NCBI RefSeq assembly: GCF_015207425.1
Contig: NZ_JADEWZ010000006.1
Location: forward strand, 62,001-126,000
Source of the DNA: Lusitaniella coriacea LEGE 07157
GTDB lineage: Bacteria > Cyanobacteriota > Cyanobacteriia > Cyanobacteriales > Spirulinaceae
Direction of reading: 5' to 3'
DNA length: 64,000 nucleotides
The notes beneath the pieces were generated by a model. The model did no database searches, was not told where the DNA came from, and saw only the letters and a list, made by a program, of their open reading frames with translations. Below, piece after piece: positions 28,123 to 37,699 of this stretch (position 1 is its first letter; every line of letters begins with the position of its first letter). A program made the translations under genes and the position numbers.

Positions 28123-29439
28123 ATGAGTAACTTTATTCGTCAATGGTGGAGATCGCGCCGCTTTCGCCATGCCCTAAAACGAGGAGATACCAAACTTGCC
28201 AAGCAAATTTTCAAAGAAATTGAAGAAGCACGCGCGGGTTTCTCTCTCCTTGAGAAGCAATTTAGAAAACAGCTCCAAGCCGAGCAAGATGCAAAATCGA
28301 GAGTCCATGAAAATGTCACCTTAAGGCAAAAACTGCAACACGCATTACATCAAGTTGAAACCCTAGAAAAAAAGCAACACTCTTCTACCCTCGCCTCCCC
28401 CAAGCTCAACCCCGACTCAGGTTTTATTAACCTCATCCGTAACCAATTTAATATAATCGAGCGCGATCGATATACGCTTCAATCAATGGGAATTGATGAG
28501 GGAGTTTTTGGGGATTTTGAGCATCGTCTTGCGCTATTTCTCAAAAAAGAATTAAAAAAGCAAAATCCTCAAAATCTGAAATTAGAAATAGAAAAAGCCC
28601 GACAAGATTTAGAAAGTGGAGATCCGCACTACAACTTAAAACTCAGTTCCCATCTCTATCTCATTAAGAGTTTTCTCGATAATGTTTATTGCAGTTACCT
28701 CGCTTGGTTTTTAATTTATCAAGCAGGGTTACTTCCCCAAAATCCCAAAATCCTTGATATCGCGGCTGGCCCCTCCACAGTGGCTTTTAGTCTAAACTTG
28801 CTCCTGCGGAGTGGGAGTCAGTTTTTAGAGGACATTCAACCCCATATTTCCTATTATTCCTTAGAAAAACAAGCATTACTACAATTTCGGGGACTTCAAC
28901 TCTGGCGACAGTACATCGAACCAGAGGAGCGCGCGACCAATATTTATTTTAGATTTAAAACAACAGATTTCCTGAAGTATGAAGCCCAAGATAAGAAAAT
29001 CCCTCAATCTTTTTTCGATTTCATTGTTGTTTCTCACTGTTTCTTTTCTGATTCCGATCGACGCAGCAGCGCCAATCTTGCGTACAAGAAAATTTTCAAA
29101 GATGCGCTTTCTCCAGATGGTTTAGTTCTTTTGATCGTTCAAGGAGAAAAGCTTTTTAGTCTCTATGAAAAACCCTTGAACGAAGATCGACGACAAGAGC
29201 AAGATGTTATCGAAAAGTTTCTTGAGGACTTGGGGTTAAAATTGACGTGGTATAAATATTTAACTTCAAGCGGACAAAGACAACCCGTTAGTTCGGATTT
29301 TGTTGAGAAAAATTTGCCGCCTCAAAAATACATTCATGCTTTCAAGACACAGTATTTAAAATACCAATCCCCCAGTCACTATACCGTAGAAGATTATGCA
29401 ATCTTAGGGAGTCTTGCAGATATTCCCTCGATTTCGTGA
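28123..29439 (+). CDS. Putative SAM-dependent methyltransferase with coiled-coil N-terminus
   Basis: A 438-residue protein I cannot name. The first ~100 residues are highly charged and helical (ALKRGDTKLAKQIFKEIEEA, QKLQHALHQVETLEKK). A later part has a plausible methyltransferase motif I, KILDIAAGPSTVAFSLNLLL, then FDFIVVSHCFFSD and LSPDGLVLLIVQGEK, resembling motifs IV and VI. A substrate cannot be proposed. It stands alone, with 138 bp upstream and a 477 bp empty spacer downstream. Confidence 0.75.
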   Translation: MSNFIRQWWRSRRFRHALKRGDTKLAKQIFKEIEEARAGFSLLEKQFRKQLQAEQDAKSRVHENVTLRQKLQHALHQVETLEKKQHSSTLASPKLNPDSGFINLIRNQFNIIERDRYTLQSMGIDEGVFGDFEHRLALFLKKELKKQNPQNLKLEIEKARQDLESGDPHYNLKLSSHLYLIKSFLDNVYCSYLAWFLIYQAGLLPQNPKILDIAAGPSTVAFSLNLLLRSGSQFLEDIQPHISYYSLEKQALLQFRGLQLWRQYIEPEERATNIYFRFKTTDFLKYEAQDKKIPQSFFDFIVVSHCFFSDSDRRSSANLAYKKIFKDALSPDGLVLLIVQGEKLFSLYEKPLNEDRRQEQDVIEKFLEDLGLKLTWYKYLTSSGQRQPVSSDFVEKNLPPQKYIHAFKTQYLKYQSPSHYTVEDYAILGSLADIPSIS

Positions 29440-29916
29440 AGCGATTTTTCTAAATTCGTTGATTCGTCGGGTTGCAGGCTACCTGTAGATTTACTGATAC
29501 CACTCAGCCTTGGATTTGTTAGACTTGAAGAGTTGTTATTGAAACTCCGTTCGTTTGTAAATTTAGTGTGAAGGTTGCGTATCCCGCAAGCCCTAAATTG
29601 AGGGGATTGACCCCCCAATGCGCAAATTTATAATTCCTAGAGAGTAAAGCCAAGAAAGCGGCAAACAAGCTTTAGTAAAATCTTGGAGTAAGCGTACTTT
29701 ACGCTACAACTTTCGCGATGAGAGATCGGTTAGGCTAATTTCTTAAAGAAGAGTAGCGGAACGGTGAAGAGAGTCAATGTAAAAATTGTCTTTTTTTATT
29801 TTCCCATTCTTGCGATCTCAAAAGGATTGTCCTCCGAACAGCGCGCGATCGGGATACGGACGTTAATCGGGCATAATAAAATATCATAGAGCAAATTTTA
29901 AGGTGCAGAGGTCTGG
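29440..29916. other. Spacer without a recognised feature
   Basis: A 477 bp stretch. I see no frame with coding character, no tRNA-like fold and no long inverted repeat. A small GGGG-attga-CCCC stem lies near 29598-29610. The promoter of the 29917 gene should be near its right end. Confidence 0.4.
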
Positions 29917-31287
29917 ATGAGTTTTGAAAAAGATCATCAACAATGCTTAGAAAAGCTAGTCTGGGCAACCCACGAACTACAGGTTGACATCGATCGCGTT
30001 AAACTGTCCAGAATAGCCGAACTCATTGTGCAAACAATGACAGGACCTTGGCGATATTTTCATACGCCAGAACATATTTTTGAGGTTGGAGGAACGGATA
30101 ACGCGATTGAGGTTCTAGCTGCCTTATTTCACGATCTCGTTTACGTCCAAGTCGATAAAAGCGTCAACTTCAACCTGACTTACTACATTTCTCCCTTCAT
30201 TCGGCAAATCAAAGAAAAATTGTATATCCGCGATCGGCACGAATTACCCCAGGATACGATGTGCGAGATGGTGATGGAAGTCTTTGGCTTCGCACCGGGT
30301 CGGGAATTGTCCCCTTTTGCCGGACAGAATGAATTTTTGAGCGGGTTGATCTGCGCGAAGGTGATGGAACCCTTTATCTCCTCTAGCCTTATCTTGCAAA
30401 TTGTTGCTTGCATTGAAGCGACTATCCCTTTTCGTCCCCCCTCCAAAGAAGGTTTCAGCGCCAGCGAACAACTGTATATGCGCCTCAAAGAGATCAATAG
30501 CAAATACGAGATTGGCATGAGCGTCGAGGAACTGCGTCTAACGGTGCGTCGTGCCGTTCGGATGTCCAATCGCGATGTGGGGAGTTTTGCCAATCCGAGT
30601 TCCGCTCAATTTCTTGATGGAACCTGGAGTTTGCTTCCTGAAACCAATCACAACTTGCAAAACACGACTTCCTACACCGTCCATCAATATCGCGTGGCTT
30701 TGCAGAAGATGGAAGGTTTTATGAACTTCCTGCGTCCCGATATTATTTTCCAGCAATTTGATGGCGAACCTAATGATGCGGCATACCAAGAACTTTTAGC
30801 GCGATCGGGGAGAAATATTCAAATCGCCAAGCTTTACCTCGGAAGTAAACTCTTTACCATTGCGGTTTTGGAAACTCTATCCCTTCGTTTTGGCTCTGAT
30901 ATTCCCCTCTCAACAATGATGGGCGAATCGGGCGAACTCTCTCCAGACCGCTTTTCGATTGAGAAGCTAGAGAATTTCTTGCCTGCTATCGATAAACCCT
31001 ACACCCCTCAAAATGACATCGAAAATGAAGTCTTAAATTTATTAGAGGTGGGACGCTCTAAAAGTTCGGGCTACGATATTAAAAACTCTCCTCTGACCAC
31101 ATTCATCATTAAATTCATTGGGTTTGACGAGATTCGGACGCTTCTGGTTCAAGCGAAAGCTTTCTTTCAAGACGAGATTTCTGGCGAGGAATTTTTAGCC
31201 CAGTGCAATCCCGAAGTGAAAGAAATTATTACCAATGGCTTGCTCAGACTTTTTGACCGTCGCAAAGCGGCATTGCAGAAAGTTTAA
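29917..31287 (+). CDS. Conserved hypothetical protein with HD-like motif
   Basis: A 456-residue soluble protein. Near residues 45-75 it has FHTPEHI and LAALFHDLVY, a His...His-Asp arrangement typical of HD-type metal phosphohydrolases. The remainder is helical without clear motifs. The HD arrangement suggests hydrolysis of a nucleotide or phosphate ester, but no further HD-family residues could be confirmed by eye. It is convergent with the FHA gene and ends just before a strong terminator. Confidence 0.75.
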   Translation: MSFEKDHQQCLEKLVWATHELQVDIDRVKLSRIAELIVQTMTGPWRYFHTPEHIFEVGGTDNAIEVLAALFHDLVYVQVDKSVNFNLTYYISPFIRQIKEKLYIRDRHELPQDTMCEMVMEVFGFAPGRELSPFAGQNEFLSGLICAKVMEPFISSSLILQIVACIEATIPFRPPSKEGFSASEQLYMRLKEINSKYEIGMSVEELRLTVRRAVRMSNRDVGSFANPSSAQFLDGTWSLLPETNHNLQNTTSYTVHQYRVALQKMEGFMNFLRPDIIFQQFDGEPNDAAYQELLARSGRNIQIAKLYLGSKLFTIAVLETLSLRFGSDIPLSTMMGESGELSPDRFSIEKLENFLPAIDKPYTPQNDIENEVLNLLEVGRSKSSGYDIKNSPLTTFIIKFIGFDEIRTLLVQAKAFFQDEISGEEFLAQCNPEVKEIITNGLLRLFDRRKAALQKV

Positions 31288-31293
31288 GGGGAA

Positions 31294-31322
31294 AAAGTTC
31301 AGAGTTGAGAACTCTGAACTTT
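31294..31322 (-). terminator. Rho-independent terminator between convergent genes
   Basis: A perfect 13 bp stem with a 3 nt loop (AAAGTTCAGAGTT, GAG, AACTCTGAACTTT). On the minus strand the stem runs into TTTTT, so it best serves the FHA gene, and it would also hinder read-through from the plus-strand gene ending at 31287. Confidence 0.75.
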
Positions 31323-31343
31323 CAGAACGCGACCCAACTTCCG

Positions 31344-32126
31344 TTAGGACAGTTGGAAAATGAAAGTGACTTTATCTTCTTTCCCTAAAGCAATACGATC
31401 TCCTGCTCGAAGTTTATGGCGATTGCCAACGGGTAAGACGATGTGATTGATATAGGTTCCATTGGAACTGCCCACATCTTCGATATAGTAAATGCCACCT
31501 TCTGCGCGAATATCGGCATGAACCCTCGATACAACTGATGAATTGGGAAAGCCGGAAACATCGATGTCGGGGGGGATTGGGCCTCCGGGTTTGCCTAAAT
31601 GAACGACGGATAGATGGCTGGGGATCTCGATTTTTGCATTGGTTTGGACGTGCAACAAACTTGCTTGTTCTAATTGAAGATGGGTTGCCGAACTGCCACT
31701 TGCAGGGACAGGGACGGGGGGAGGTGGAGGCGATTCGCTTTCCTTTTCTAAGTCAATATTGGAAGCAGGTTCGGGGGATTCTGGCGGTGAAGATATTTCT
31801 TCGACATCAGGAGGAACTGGGCTTTCTGAAGACATTTCTACTACAACGGGATTGATATCTGGGGGGGACTGACTTGTATTAGGCTCGTCCGTACCAACAA
31901 CTGTTGCGGGAAGCGGACTCGAAGCACTGCTAGAGGGCGTTGCTATGGTGGGAATACTCGTTTCCTGGTTGAGGTTATAGCCGCATTGACCGCAAAAGCT
32001 GGCATCTTCTTGAACCGCCGTCCCGCAGTTGGGGCAATTGGTCATGACGGGTAGAGGCGTGTAGCAAGCTTCGCATTGAGTTGCACCATCTGGATTTGAG
32101 TGATTACAGTTCGGGCAAACAATCAT
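31344..32126 (-). CDS. Zinc-ribbon and FHA-domain protein
   Basis: A 260-residue protein. Two tandem zinc ribbons open it (CPNCNHSNPDGATQCEAC and CPNCGTAVQEDASFCGQC). A long proline/serine/glutamate linker of about 60-150 follows, then an FHA domain in the last 90 residues (VVHLGKPGG, NSSVVSRVHADIR, YIEDVGSSNGTYIN, LRAGDRIALG). FHA domains bind phosphothreonine peptides, so this is probably an adaptor downstream of a Ser/Thr kinase. No such kinase lies nearby. Confidence 0.9.
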   Translation of the reverse strand: MIVCPNCNHSNPDGATQCEACYTPLPVMTNCPNCGTAVQEDASFCGQCGYNLNQETSIPTIATPSSSASSPLPATVVGTDEPNTSQSPPDINPVVVEMSSESPVPPDVEEISSPPESPEPASNIDLEKESESPPPPPVPVPASGSSATHLQLEQASLLHVQTNAKIEIPSHLSVVHLGKPGGPIPPDIDVSGFPNSSVVSRVHADIRAEGGIYYIEDVGSSNGTYINHIVLPVGNRHKLRAGDRIALGKEDKVTFIFQLS

Positions 32127-32224
32127 GATTCATTAATTTGGAATTGCTATGTATCAATTATGAGGATGTTGTTCGGAGAGATTATGCAGTGGGTTCCACG
32201 GGAACTAGCGTACTTCTTTCTCTA

Positions 32225-32947
32225 TTATCGATCCTCTATGACACTCCCCGCAGCGCGATCGAGTAACCAATAGAGTTCTCCTTGGGGTTGAATGAAACGA
32301 GCGGGATATTGCAGGGGGTCGCCTTCTTCTGCCAGGATGTGTTCGAGGGCGGTTTGTTTGCTGGCTCCGGCGACGAGAAATAGGACGCACCGGGCATGGT
32401 TAATGAGCGGGATGGTAAAGGTGATGCGGGGCTGTCCGTCTTTGTTGCCAATGGTTACCCAGCGATCGCGCACTTCAAGGGCTTCGGTATGGGGAAATAG
32501 CGAGGCGGTATGTCCGTCATCTCCAATTCCCAAGAGGATCAGATCGAATGCGGGAAAGTCCTGCGCTTCGGGAAAGAAGTCTTTCAATTGGGCTTCGTGG
32601 GCTTGCGCGTCAGCCGTGGGATTATCTGCCTCCGTGGGCATGGGATGAATGTGAGTTTCTGGGAGATCGACGCGATCGAGCCAAGCCTGACGCGCCATGA
32701 GTTGATTGCTGTCGGGGTGCTGGGGCGGCACGTAACGCTCGTCCCCCCAAAAAATGTGAATTTTATCCCAGGGCAATGATTCAGCAGCAAGCGCTTCATA
32801 GAGGGGTTTTGGGGTTCCTCCTCCGGAGAGCGCGATCGTAAACTGTCCTCTTTGGGAGATAGCCGTTTGAATTTTTTCTAGAATGAGGTCGCGCGATCGC
32901 GCGATTAAAGCCGTTTTATCCGCCAAAACTTCAACAAACTTTTCCAT
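32225..32947 (-). CDS. pgl: 6-phosphogluconolactonase
   Basis: A 240-residue enzyme of the oxidative pentose phosphate pathway, hydrolysing 6-phosphoglucono-lactone. Signatures are TIALSGGGTPKPLYEAL, IHIFWGDERYVPPQHPDSN, and FDLILLGIGDDGHTASLFP. The ATG 32945-32947 (MEKFVEVLADK) gives the family's usual length; frames extend 50 residues further upstream without family-like sequence. In cyanobacteria this route supplies NADPH at night. The zwf and opcA partners are not in the window. Confidence 0.94.
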   Translation of the reverse strand: MEKFVEVLADKTALIARSRDLILEKIQTAISQRGQFTIALSGGGTPKPLYEALAAESLPWDKIHIFWGDERYVPPQHPDSNQLMARQAWLDRVDLPETHIHPMPTEADNPTADAQAHEAQLKDFFPEAQDFPAFDLILLGIGDDGHTASLFPHTEALEVRDRWVTIGNKDGQPRITFTIPLINHARCVLFLVAGASKQTALEHILAEEGDPLQYPARFIQPQGELYWLLDRAAGSVIEDR

Positions 32948-33286
32948 GAGCGACCCTTGGAATTGATAGAGCGGAATCATTTTAGATCGAAAATTGTTCG
33001 GAACCCTCAAGCCACAAGGAAACCCTAAGAATTGCCTGCATCTTTTGCACAATTTCCCGCCAAATAAATATTGGTTAACTTTACAGAAAAGTGACATTCA
33101 CTCAATACAATCGTAAAATCTCCCATGCCGAATCGTTAATTGGTTTCCGCGATCGGGTAGGTTAGGATGGATAGGCTAAAGGGTCATTCTCGACGCTTCC
33201 CCGACTCCCCAGCTATTCCGGAAAATCGGTTGCTCGAATCGTAAAACAAGGAAAATCTAAATCTACAGATTTATCAGACACCCGCT
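32948..33286. other. Divergent spacer between pgl and hpsJ
   Basis: 339 bp holding both promoters. Just before hpsJ is a short palindrome, TAAATCT-AC-AGATTTA at 33258-33273. No gene or larger structure is evident. GAAAATCT repeats near it may be fortuitous. Confidence 0.35.
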
Positions 33287-34072
33287 ATGAATAACTCAGT
33301 CCTTTCATCTTTCACCGCTCTTGCTCTTAAAGTTGTTGCAGTCGTCTTGCTCGTTTCATCGCTCCTCGACTACATCATGCTTGCCATTCCCTTCAAACCC
33401 TTGGATAGCGCTTGGCAAATCTCCTTTACCAGCCAACTCGTTGATCGCGGGATCGTTCCAATGGTCGGAATTGCCCTCCTCGCGATCGCCTATTGGATTG
33501 GCGAAATGTCTGACATCGGTGTCGGTGCCAGAAACCCCTTTACCCAACTGCGATTTTGGGCTTTTACCCTTGCCAGCCTCTTAGGACTCCTTTTCCTGCT
33601 ATTAATCCCCCTACACGTCAGTAACTTAAGTCAAGCAAACGCACAACAACTCAAACAAATCGACGAACAAGCCAGCGTCGCAGAAAATCAAATCGAACAA
33701 CGAACCGAACAAATTAACGCCCTCCTCCAAGACGAACAACGCCTTCAAGAACTTGATGAAGCCATTGAAAGAGGCGAAGCTCAAGGACAAAAACTCTCAC
33801 CCGAACAACTCCAACAACTACAAGAAATCAGAAATCAAGTTAACGTCATCAAGAGCGATCCGACACGACTTGAAGAAGAAATTAATCGCATCAGAACCCA
33901 AGTTGGTTCTCGTCGCACCGAACTCGAACAACAAGCTCGCACCAATGCCGTTAAAAATGGCGTTCGCATCGGGATCAGCAGCTTACTCCTCTCCCTCGGC
34001 TACATTGCCATCGGCTGGATGGGTTTCAAAACCCTGGGTGCATCGGCAGGAGGGGGTCGCCGTCGTAAGTAA
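33287..34072 (+). CDS. hpsJ: HpsJ-like hormogonium polysaccharide protein
   Basis: A 261-residue membrane protein. Helices at about 12-32, 55-75 and 85-105 surround LVDRGIVPMVGIALLAIAYW, which I associate with the HpsJ family. A long coiled coil (about 120-220, rich in Gln and Glu: QQLKQIDEQASVAENQIEQR) and a final helix (about 228-250) follow. HpsJ is needed for hormogonium polysaccharide and gliding in Nostoc, and relatives occur in motile filamentous species. A family-2 glycosyltransferase gene lies 160 bp downstream on the same strand, which supports a polysaccharide role but does not prove it. Confidence 0.75.
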   Translation: MNNSVLSSFTALALKVVAVVLLVSSLLDYIMLAIPFKPLDSAWQISFTSQLVDRGIVPMVGIALLAIAYWIGEMSDIGVGARNPFTQLRFWAFTLASLLGLLFLLLIPLHVSNLSQANAQQLKQIDEQASVAENQIEQRTEQINALLQDEQRLQELDEAIERGEAQGQKLSPEQLQQLQEIRNQVNVIKSDPTRLEEEINRIRTQVGSRRTELEQQARTNAVKNGVRIGISSLLLSLGYIAIGWMGFKTLGASAGGGRRRK

Positions 34073-34094
34073 ACGATCGCGTTTCTCAGACTCA

Positions 34095-34146
34095 TGAGGT
34101 ACTGACTTTTTACCCCGTAACCCAGCCTGGGGGTCGGCGTACCTCA
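34095..34146 (+). other. Compact 52 nt inverted-repeat structure
   Basis: Between hpsJ and the glycosyltransferase gene: outer arms TGAGGTAC (34095-34102) and GTACCTCA (34139-34146) are perfect complements, with inner GAC/GTC, a possible ACCCC/GGGGT pairing and a central CCCAG-C-CTGGG (34121-34131). Strand is not determined; it could be an RNA fold, a palindromic repeat or an operator. Confidence 0.4.
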
Positions 34147-34229
34147 CCACAAGAGAATTGCTGTCGTTGCCGCCCCCAAGTTCGCCCTCAACCTTACTCC
34201 TCCAGTCCCTCGCCTCTAACAAGCCATCC

Positions 34230-35060
34230 ATGTTCTCCATCTATATCCTCACCTATAACGAAGAAGTGGAGATTGCGGGTTGTATTGAGTCTGTTTCATC
34301 CTTATCCGATGACATTATTGTCGTGGACTCATACAGTAGCGATCGCACGGTCGAAATTGCCCAACAGTACGACGTGCGAGTCGTACAGCACGTTTTTGAA
34401 AGTCACGGTCGCCAGCGCACTTGGATGCTCCAAGAAGTCCCCACCCAACACGAATGGGTTTATCTTCTCGAAGCGGACGAGCGCATGACCCCGGAACTCT
34501 TTGCAGAATGCCTTCAAGCTCAGGAATCCTCAGAATATATTGGCTACTACGTGGCAGAGCGCGTCATGTTTATGGGGCGGTGGATTCGCCACTGCACGCA
34601 ATATCCTCGCTATCAAATGCGCCTCTTTCGGAAAGACAAAGTCTGGTTTACAGACTACGGTCATACCGAACGGGAAGTATTCGACGGCGCTACCGAGTTT
34701 CTCAAAGAAACTTATCCCCACTACACCTCTGGTAAAGGATTCAGTCGCTGGTTAGAAAAGCACAATCGCTACTCCACCGACGAAGCAAAAGAAACCCTCG
34801 CACAACTCGAAAAAGGGGATGTCAATTGGCAGAAACTATTCTTCGGCAAATCTGAAGTTGAGCGACGACGCGCCCTAAAAGACTTATCTTTGCGCCTTCC
34901 CTTCCGACCGCTCACGCGCTTTTTTTATATGTATTTTCTCTTGGGAGGCTTTCTCGACGGTCGTGCCGGATTGACTTGGTGCATTCTACAACTTTTCTAT
35001 GAGTACTTTATTACGCTGAAGGTTTGGGAACTTCGGCACGGTCAAACGCGCCCAATTTAA
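34230..35060 (+). CDS. Family-2 glycosyltransferase
   Basis: A 276-residue GT-A fold enzyme similar to the WaaE/KdtX type. FSIYILTYNEEVEIAGCIESV starts the nucleotide-sugar domain; IIVVDSYSSDRTVEIA and the DxD-like LEADERMTP supply metal and sugar binding. A YPRYQMRLFRKDKVWF segment is typical of this subgroup. A hydrophobic patch near the C-terminus (FFYMYFLLGGFLDG) may touch the membrane. Function is probably in lipopolysaccharide or exopolysaccharide assembly. ATG 34230 is used because the first strand begins there. Confidence 0.9.
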   Translation: MFSIYILTYNEEVEIAGCIESVSSLSDDIIVVDSYSSDRTVEIAQQYDVRVVQHVFESHGRQRTWMLQEVPTQHEWVYLLEADERMTPELFAECLQAQESSEYIGYYVAERVMFMGRWIRHCTQYPRYQMRLFRKDKVWFTDYGHTEREVFDGATEFLKETYPHYTSGKGFSRWLEKHNRYSTDEAKETLAQLEKGDVNWQKLFFGKSEVERRRALKDLSLRLPFRPLTRFFYMYFLLGGFLDGRAGLTWCILQLFYEYFITLKVWELRHGQTRPI

Positions 35061-35167
35061 TGCATCGAATGGATGAGGGAATAGCAAAATTTGCAACAAT
35101 TATTTACAATCTTTACAGTGAGGTGGCGCGAACAGAATTCTTTACACAGAAGGAGAATTAACAACCC

Positions 35168-35914
35168 GTGTTTCAAAACTTGAAACAGGATTTAAAAAAT
35201 GACCTTATCGCGGGTTTATTGGTCGTTATTCCCTTAGCGACGACAATTTGGCTGACCCTGACGATCGCGCGATGGGCAATTAATTTTCTCACGGAAATTC
35301 CCAAGCAACTCAATCCCTTTCAAGGACTGCACCCCATCCTGACCTATCTTATTAATTTAGCGGTGGGTTTTGCCGTTCCCCTCATCTTCATCTTGCTCAT
35401 TGGCTTGATGGCGCGCAATATTGCAGGGCGATGGTTGCTCGATCTCGGCGAGCGCATTCTCCAAGCCATTCCCCTTGCCGGGTCGGTGTACAAAACTCTC
35501 AAGCAAATTTTAGAAACTCTTCTCCAGGATTCCAAAAGTCGATTTCGTCGAGTCGTTATGGTGGAATACCCGCGTCAAGGCGTGTGGACTTTGGGATTTG
35601 TGACAGGAACCGTTAGCGACGAGCTTCAGAAGCACATTGCACAACCGATGCTCAGTGTTTTTATTCCCACAACCCCCAACCCGACCTCCGGTTGGTATGC
35701 TGCAATCCCAGAAAATGATACGATCGCGCTTTCGATGTCTATTGAAGATGCTTTTAAGGTGCTAATTTCTGGGGGGATTATTAGTCCGGAGCTTGAATCT
35801 GTCCCCATTGCCCTGCCTGAATCCCCCTATCCCAAAAAGAAAGTTCCCATTGAAAAAGCGGTATCTGACCGACTGGAGGAGCGCCAAGCGCTTCCCCTAA
35901 AAGATGACGTGTAA
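35168..35914 (+). CDS. DUF502 membrane protein
   Basis: A 248-residue protein of the DUF502 family. Two membrane helices (about 15-35 and 60-82) and conserved segments LIAGLLVVIPLATTIWLT, IPLAGSVYKTLKQILETL, VVMVEYPRQGVWTLGFVTG and VFIPTTPNPTSGW identify it. Family members are also found in plants (COV/LCV proteins), but their biochemical role is unknown. The start is GTG (35168) with GGAG upstream. It lies 21 nt before nusB, an order common in cyanobacteria. Confidence 0.9.
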   Translation: MFQNLKQDLKNDLIAGLLVVIPLATTIWLTLTIARWAINFLTEIPKQLNPFQGLHPILTYLINLAVGFAVPLIFILLIGLMARNIAGRWLLDLGERILQAIPLAGSVYKTLKQILETLLQDSKSRFRRVVMVEYPRQGVWTLGFVTGTVSDELQKHIAQPMLSVFIPTTPNPTSGWYAAIPENDTIALSMSIEDAFKVLISGGIISPELESVPIALPESPYPKKKVPIEKAVSDRLEERQALPLKDDV

Positions 35915-35935
35915 GCCCATTTCATTATTTATCCT

Positions 35936-36574
35936 ATGCCTGTTCGCAAACAACCCCGCCGCATTTCTCGCGAGTTAGCGCTGTTGAGTTTGAGTCAACT
36001 CAGAAGCAATGGCGAACAATTGCAACGCCAAAAATTGCAAGATTTAATGTTAGCGGCGATTCGTACCCTGACGGCAGAAATCCAAGAGGTTTTGGAAACA
36101 GCAGCCGCAGAGGTCAAGCGGGGTAGCGACCGCCTGCTCAGTAGCGAAACGCGGGCAACGGACGTTCAAAGTGCCAAGGCGATGGTTGGCGAAGCGCTAG
36201 AACTCGCTCAAACGGCGGTTAATCGTTTGGGATATGCGGTTGACCTGCCGGAGTTTATTCAACTTGCCAATCAGCACGAAGTTCGTGACTATGCTTTGGA
36301 ATTGATTGGGACGGTTGACCGCCGTCGGCAGGAAATCGAGCAGGTTTTGGAGGCGGCGTTGGTGGATTGGCAGTTGAGCCGCTTGCCGCGAATCGATCGC
36401 GATATTTTATTCTTAGCGGTGGCAGAAATTAAGTTTCTTGAGGTTCCCGAACAGGTTGCAATTAATGAAGCGGTAGAGTTAGCGAAGCGCTATTCCGATG
36501 AGGAAGGACACCGTTTTATTAATGGTGTGATGCGTCGGGTGAGCAACAATTTACGAACCAGGGTGAAGCCGTAG
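35936..36574 (+). CDS. nusB: Transcription antitermination factor NusB
   Basis: A 212-residue NusB with an N-terminal extension relative to the ~140 residues of E. coli, as in other cyanobacteria. The core is helical with [35 protein letters not shown], the family's best-conserved part, and FINGVMRRV near the end. NusB binds boxA RNA with NusE/S10 for rRNA antitermination. Its TAG stop (36572-36574) abuts sequence matching the terminal repeat of the element at 3678-3896. Confidence 0.94.
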   Translation: MPVRKQPRRISRELALLSLSQLRSNGEQLQRQKLQDLMLAAIRTLTAEIQEVLETAAAEVKRGSDRLLSSETRATDVQSAKAMVGEALELAQTAVNRLGYAVDLPEFIQLANQHEVRDYALELIGTVDRRRQEIEQVLEAALVDWQLSRLPRIDRDILFLAVAEIKFLEVPEQVAINEAVELAKRYSDEEGHRFINGVMRRVSNNLRTRVKP

Positions 36575-36638
36575 TACTCTGTCAATGCAATTTTGAGGGA
36601 TCGATATTCTCTCCGTATCTCCGTATCACTCTCAACCC

Positions 36639-37556
36639 GTGCGTCAATTCAAAGCTGACAGACCAGTAGTCGTCCCCAGAGGATTGATAACTGAAGTGAC
36701 CTTTACTCCACAACCCACAGCAGATGGGTCTTTCACCTTTTTCTCGCCGGAATTTGAGGAAGCGTTTCATTCTCACTTTGGCGCGAGACGGGAAGCGGAG
36801 GAGAAGTTTGTCGAGCCTTGTCGGTTGAAAGAAATTGCCTTGTCGCGCGATCGCGTGCAAATTTTGGATATTTGCTACGGACTCGGCTACAATAGCGCCG
36901 CTGCACTACACGCGATTGGGTCGGTCAATCCCCACTGTCGCGTTGAATTAATCGCCTTAGAATGCAATCGGTTAGTTCCCCAGTGCGCGATCGCGCGCGA
37001 CCTTCTGCAACAATGGAATGCGCCGATTCCCTCCCACCTCAAAACCCTCGCAGAATCTCACCGCATCCAAACGCCAACCCTCGATGCGCGACTGCTGATT
37101 GGCGATGCTCGCACGACTCTGCAACAGGTTCACACCTCCAAATTCCAAGCCGATGCCATTTTTCTCGATCCCTTTTCTCCCCCCAAATGTCCCCAACTCT
37201 GGACGGTTGAATTTTTGCAAGGGGTCGTTCGTTGTCTCAAACCCACCGGGATACTGGCAACCTACTCCAGTGCCGCTGCCACCAGAGCCACCCTTGTGCA
37301 AGTTGGGTTGCACGTCGGTTCGACTCCTTCAACGGGTCGGAGATCCCCCGGAACCGTCGCCAGTTTCGATCCGCAATATCTCCCCCCCCTTTCCCAACGA
37401 GAGCGAGAACACCTGCAAACCCGCGCTGCAACGCCGTATCGCGATCCTCAACTCAACGCAACCGCCGAAGAAATTCTCAAAAACCGCGATCGCGAACGCC
37501 AAGCCAGCCCCCTAGAACCCACAACTCGATGGAAGCGACGCTGGCGTACTCCGTAA
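36639..37556 (+). CDS. MnmC-like SAM-dependent methyltransferase
   Basis: A 305-residue protein with a MnmC2-type methyltransferase domain: GSFTFFSPEFEEAFHSHFGA, motif I LDICYGLGYNSAAAL, DARLLIGDARTTL, and DAIFLDPFSPPKCPQLWT. In E. coli this domain makes the last methylation of mnm5s2U34 in tRNA; the FAD oxidase half of MnmC is absent here. A GTG (36639) is the start. The C-terminus is arginine-rich. It follows nusB by 64 nt on the same strand. Confidence 0.87.
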   Translation: MRQFKADRPVVVPRGLITEVTFTPQPTADGSFTFFSPEFEEAFHSHFGARREAEEKFVEPCRLKEIALSRDRVQILDICYGLGYNSAAALHAIGSVNPHCRVELIALECNRLVPQCAIARDLLQQWNAPIPSHLKTLAESHRIQTPTLDARLLIGDARTTLQQVHTSKFQADAIFLDPFSPPKCPQLWTVEFLQGVVRCLKPTGILATYSSAAATRATLVQVGLHVGSTPSTGRRSPGTVASFDPQYLPPLSQREREHLQTRAATPYRDPQLNATAEEILKNRDRERQASPLEPTTRWKRRWRTP

Positions 37557-37699
37557 AATCTAGCACTCTTTTGAAACGTGCGATCGCTCCTTAAAAACGA
37601 GAATACGGAGAAATTTCCGTAGAAAGCCCGATTTCAAACTATGAGACTTATACGCATACTAGAAGGAGGGATCGATCTCAGTTATAAAAAAAGTCATTA

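Noticed and set aside
31538-31855. A 105-codon plus-strand frame inside the FHA gene
   Set aside because: Antisense to the linker region of a convincing gene; no independent support.
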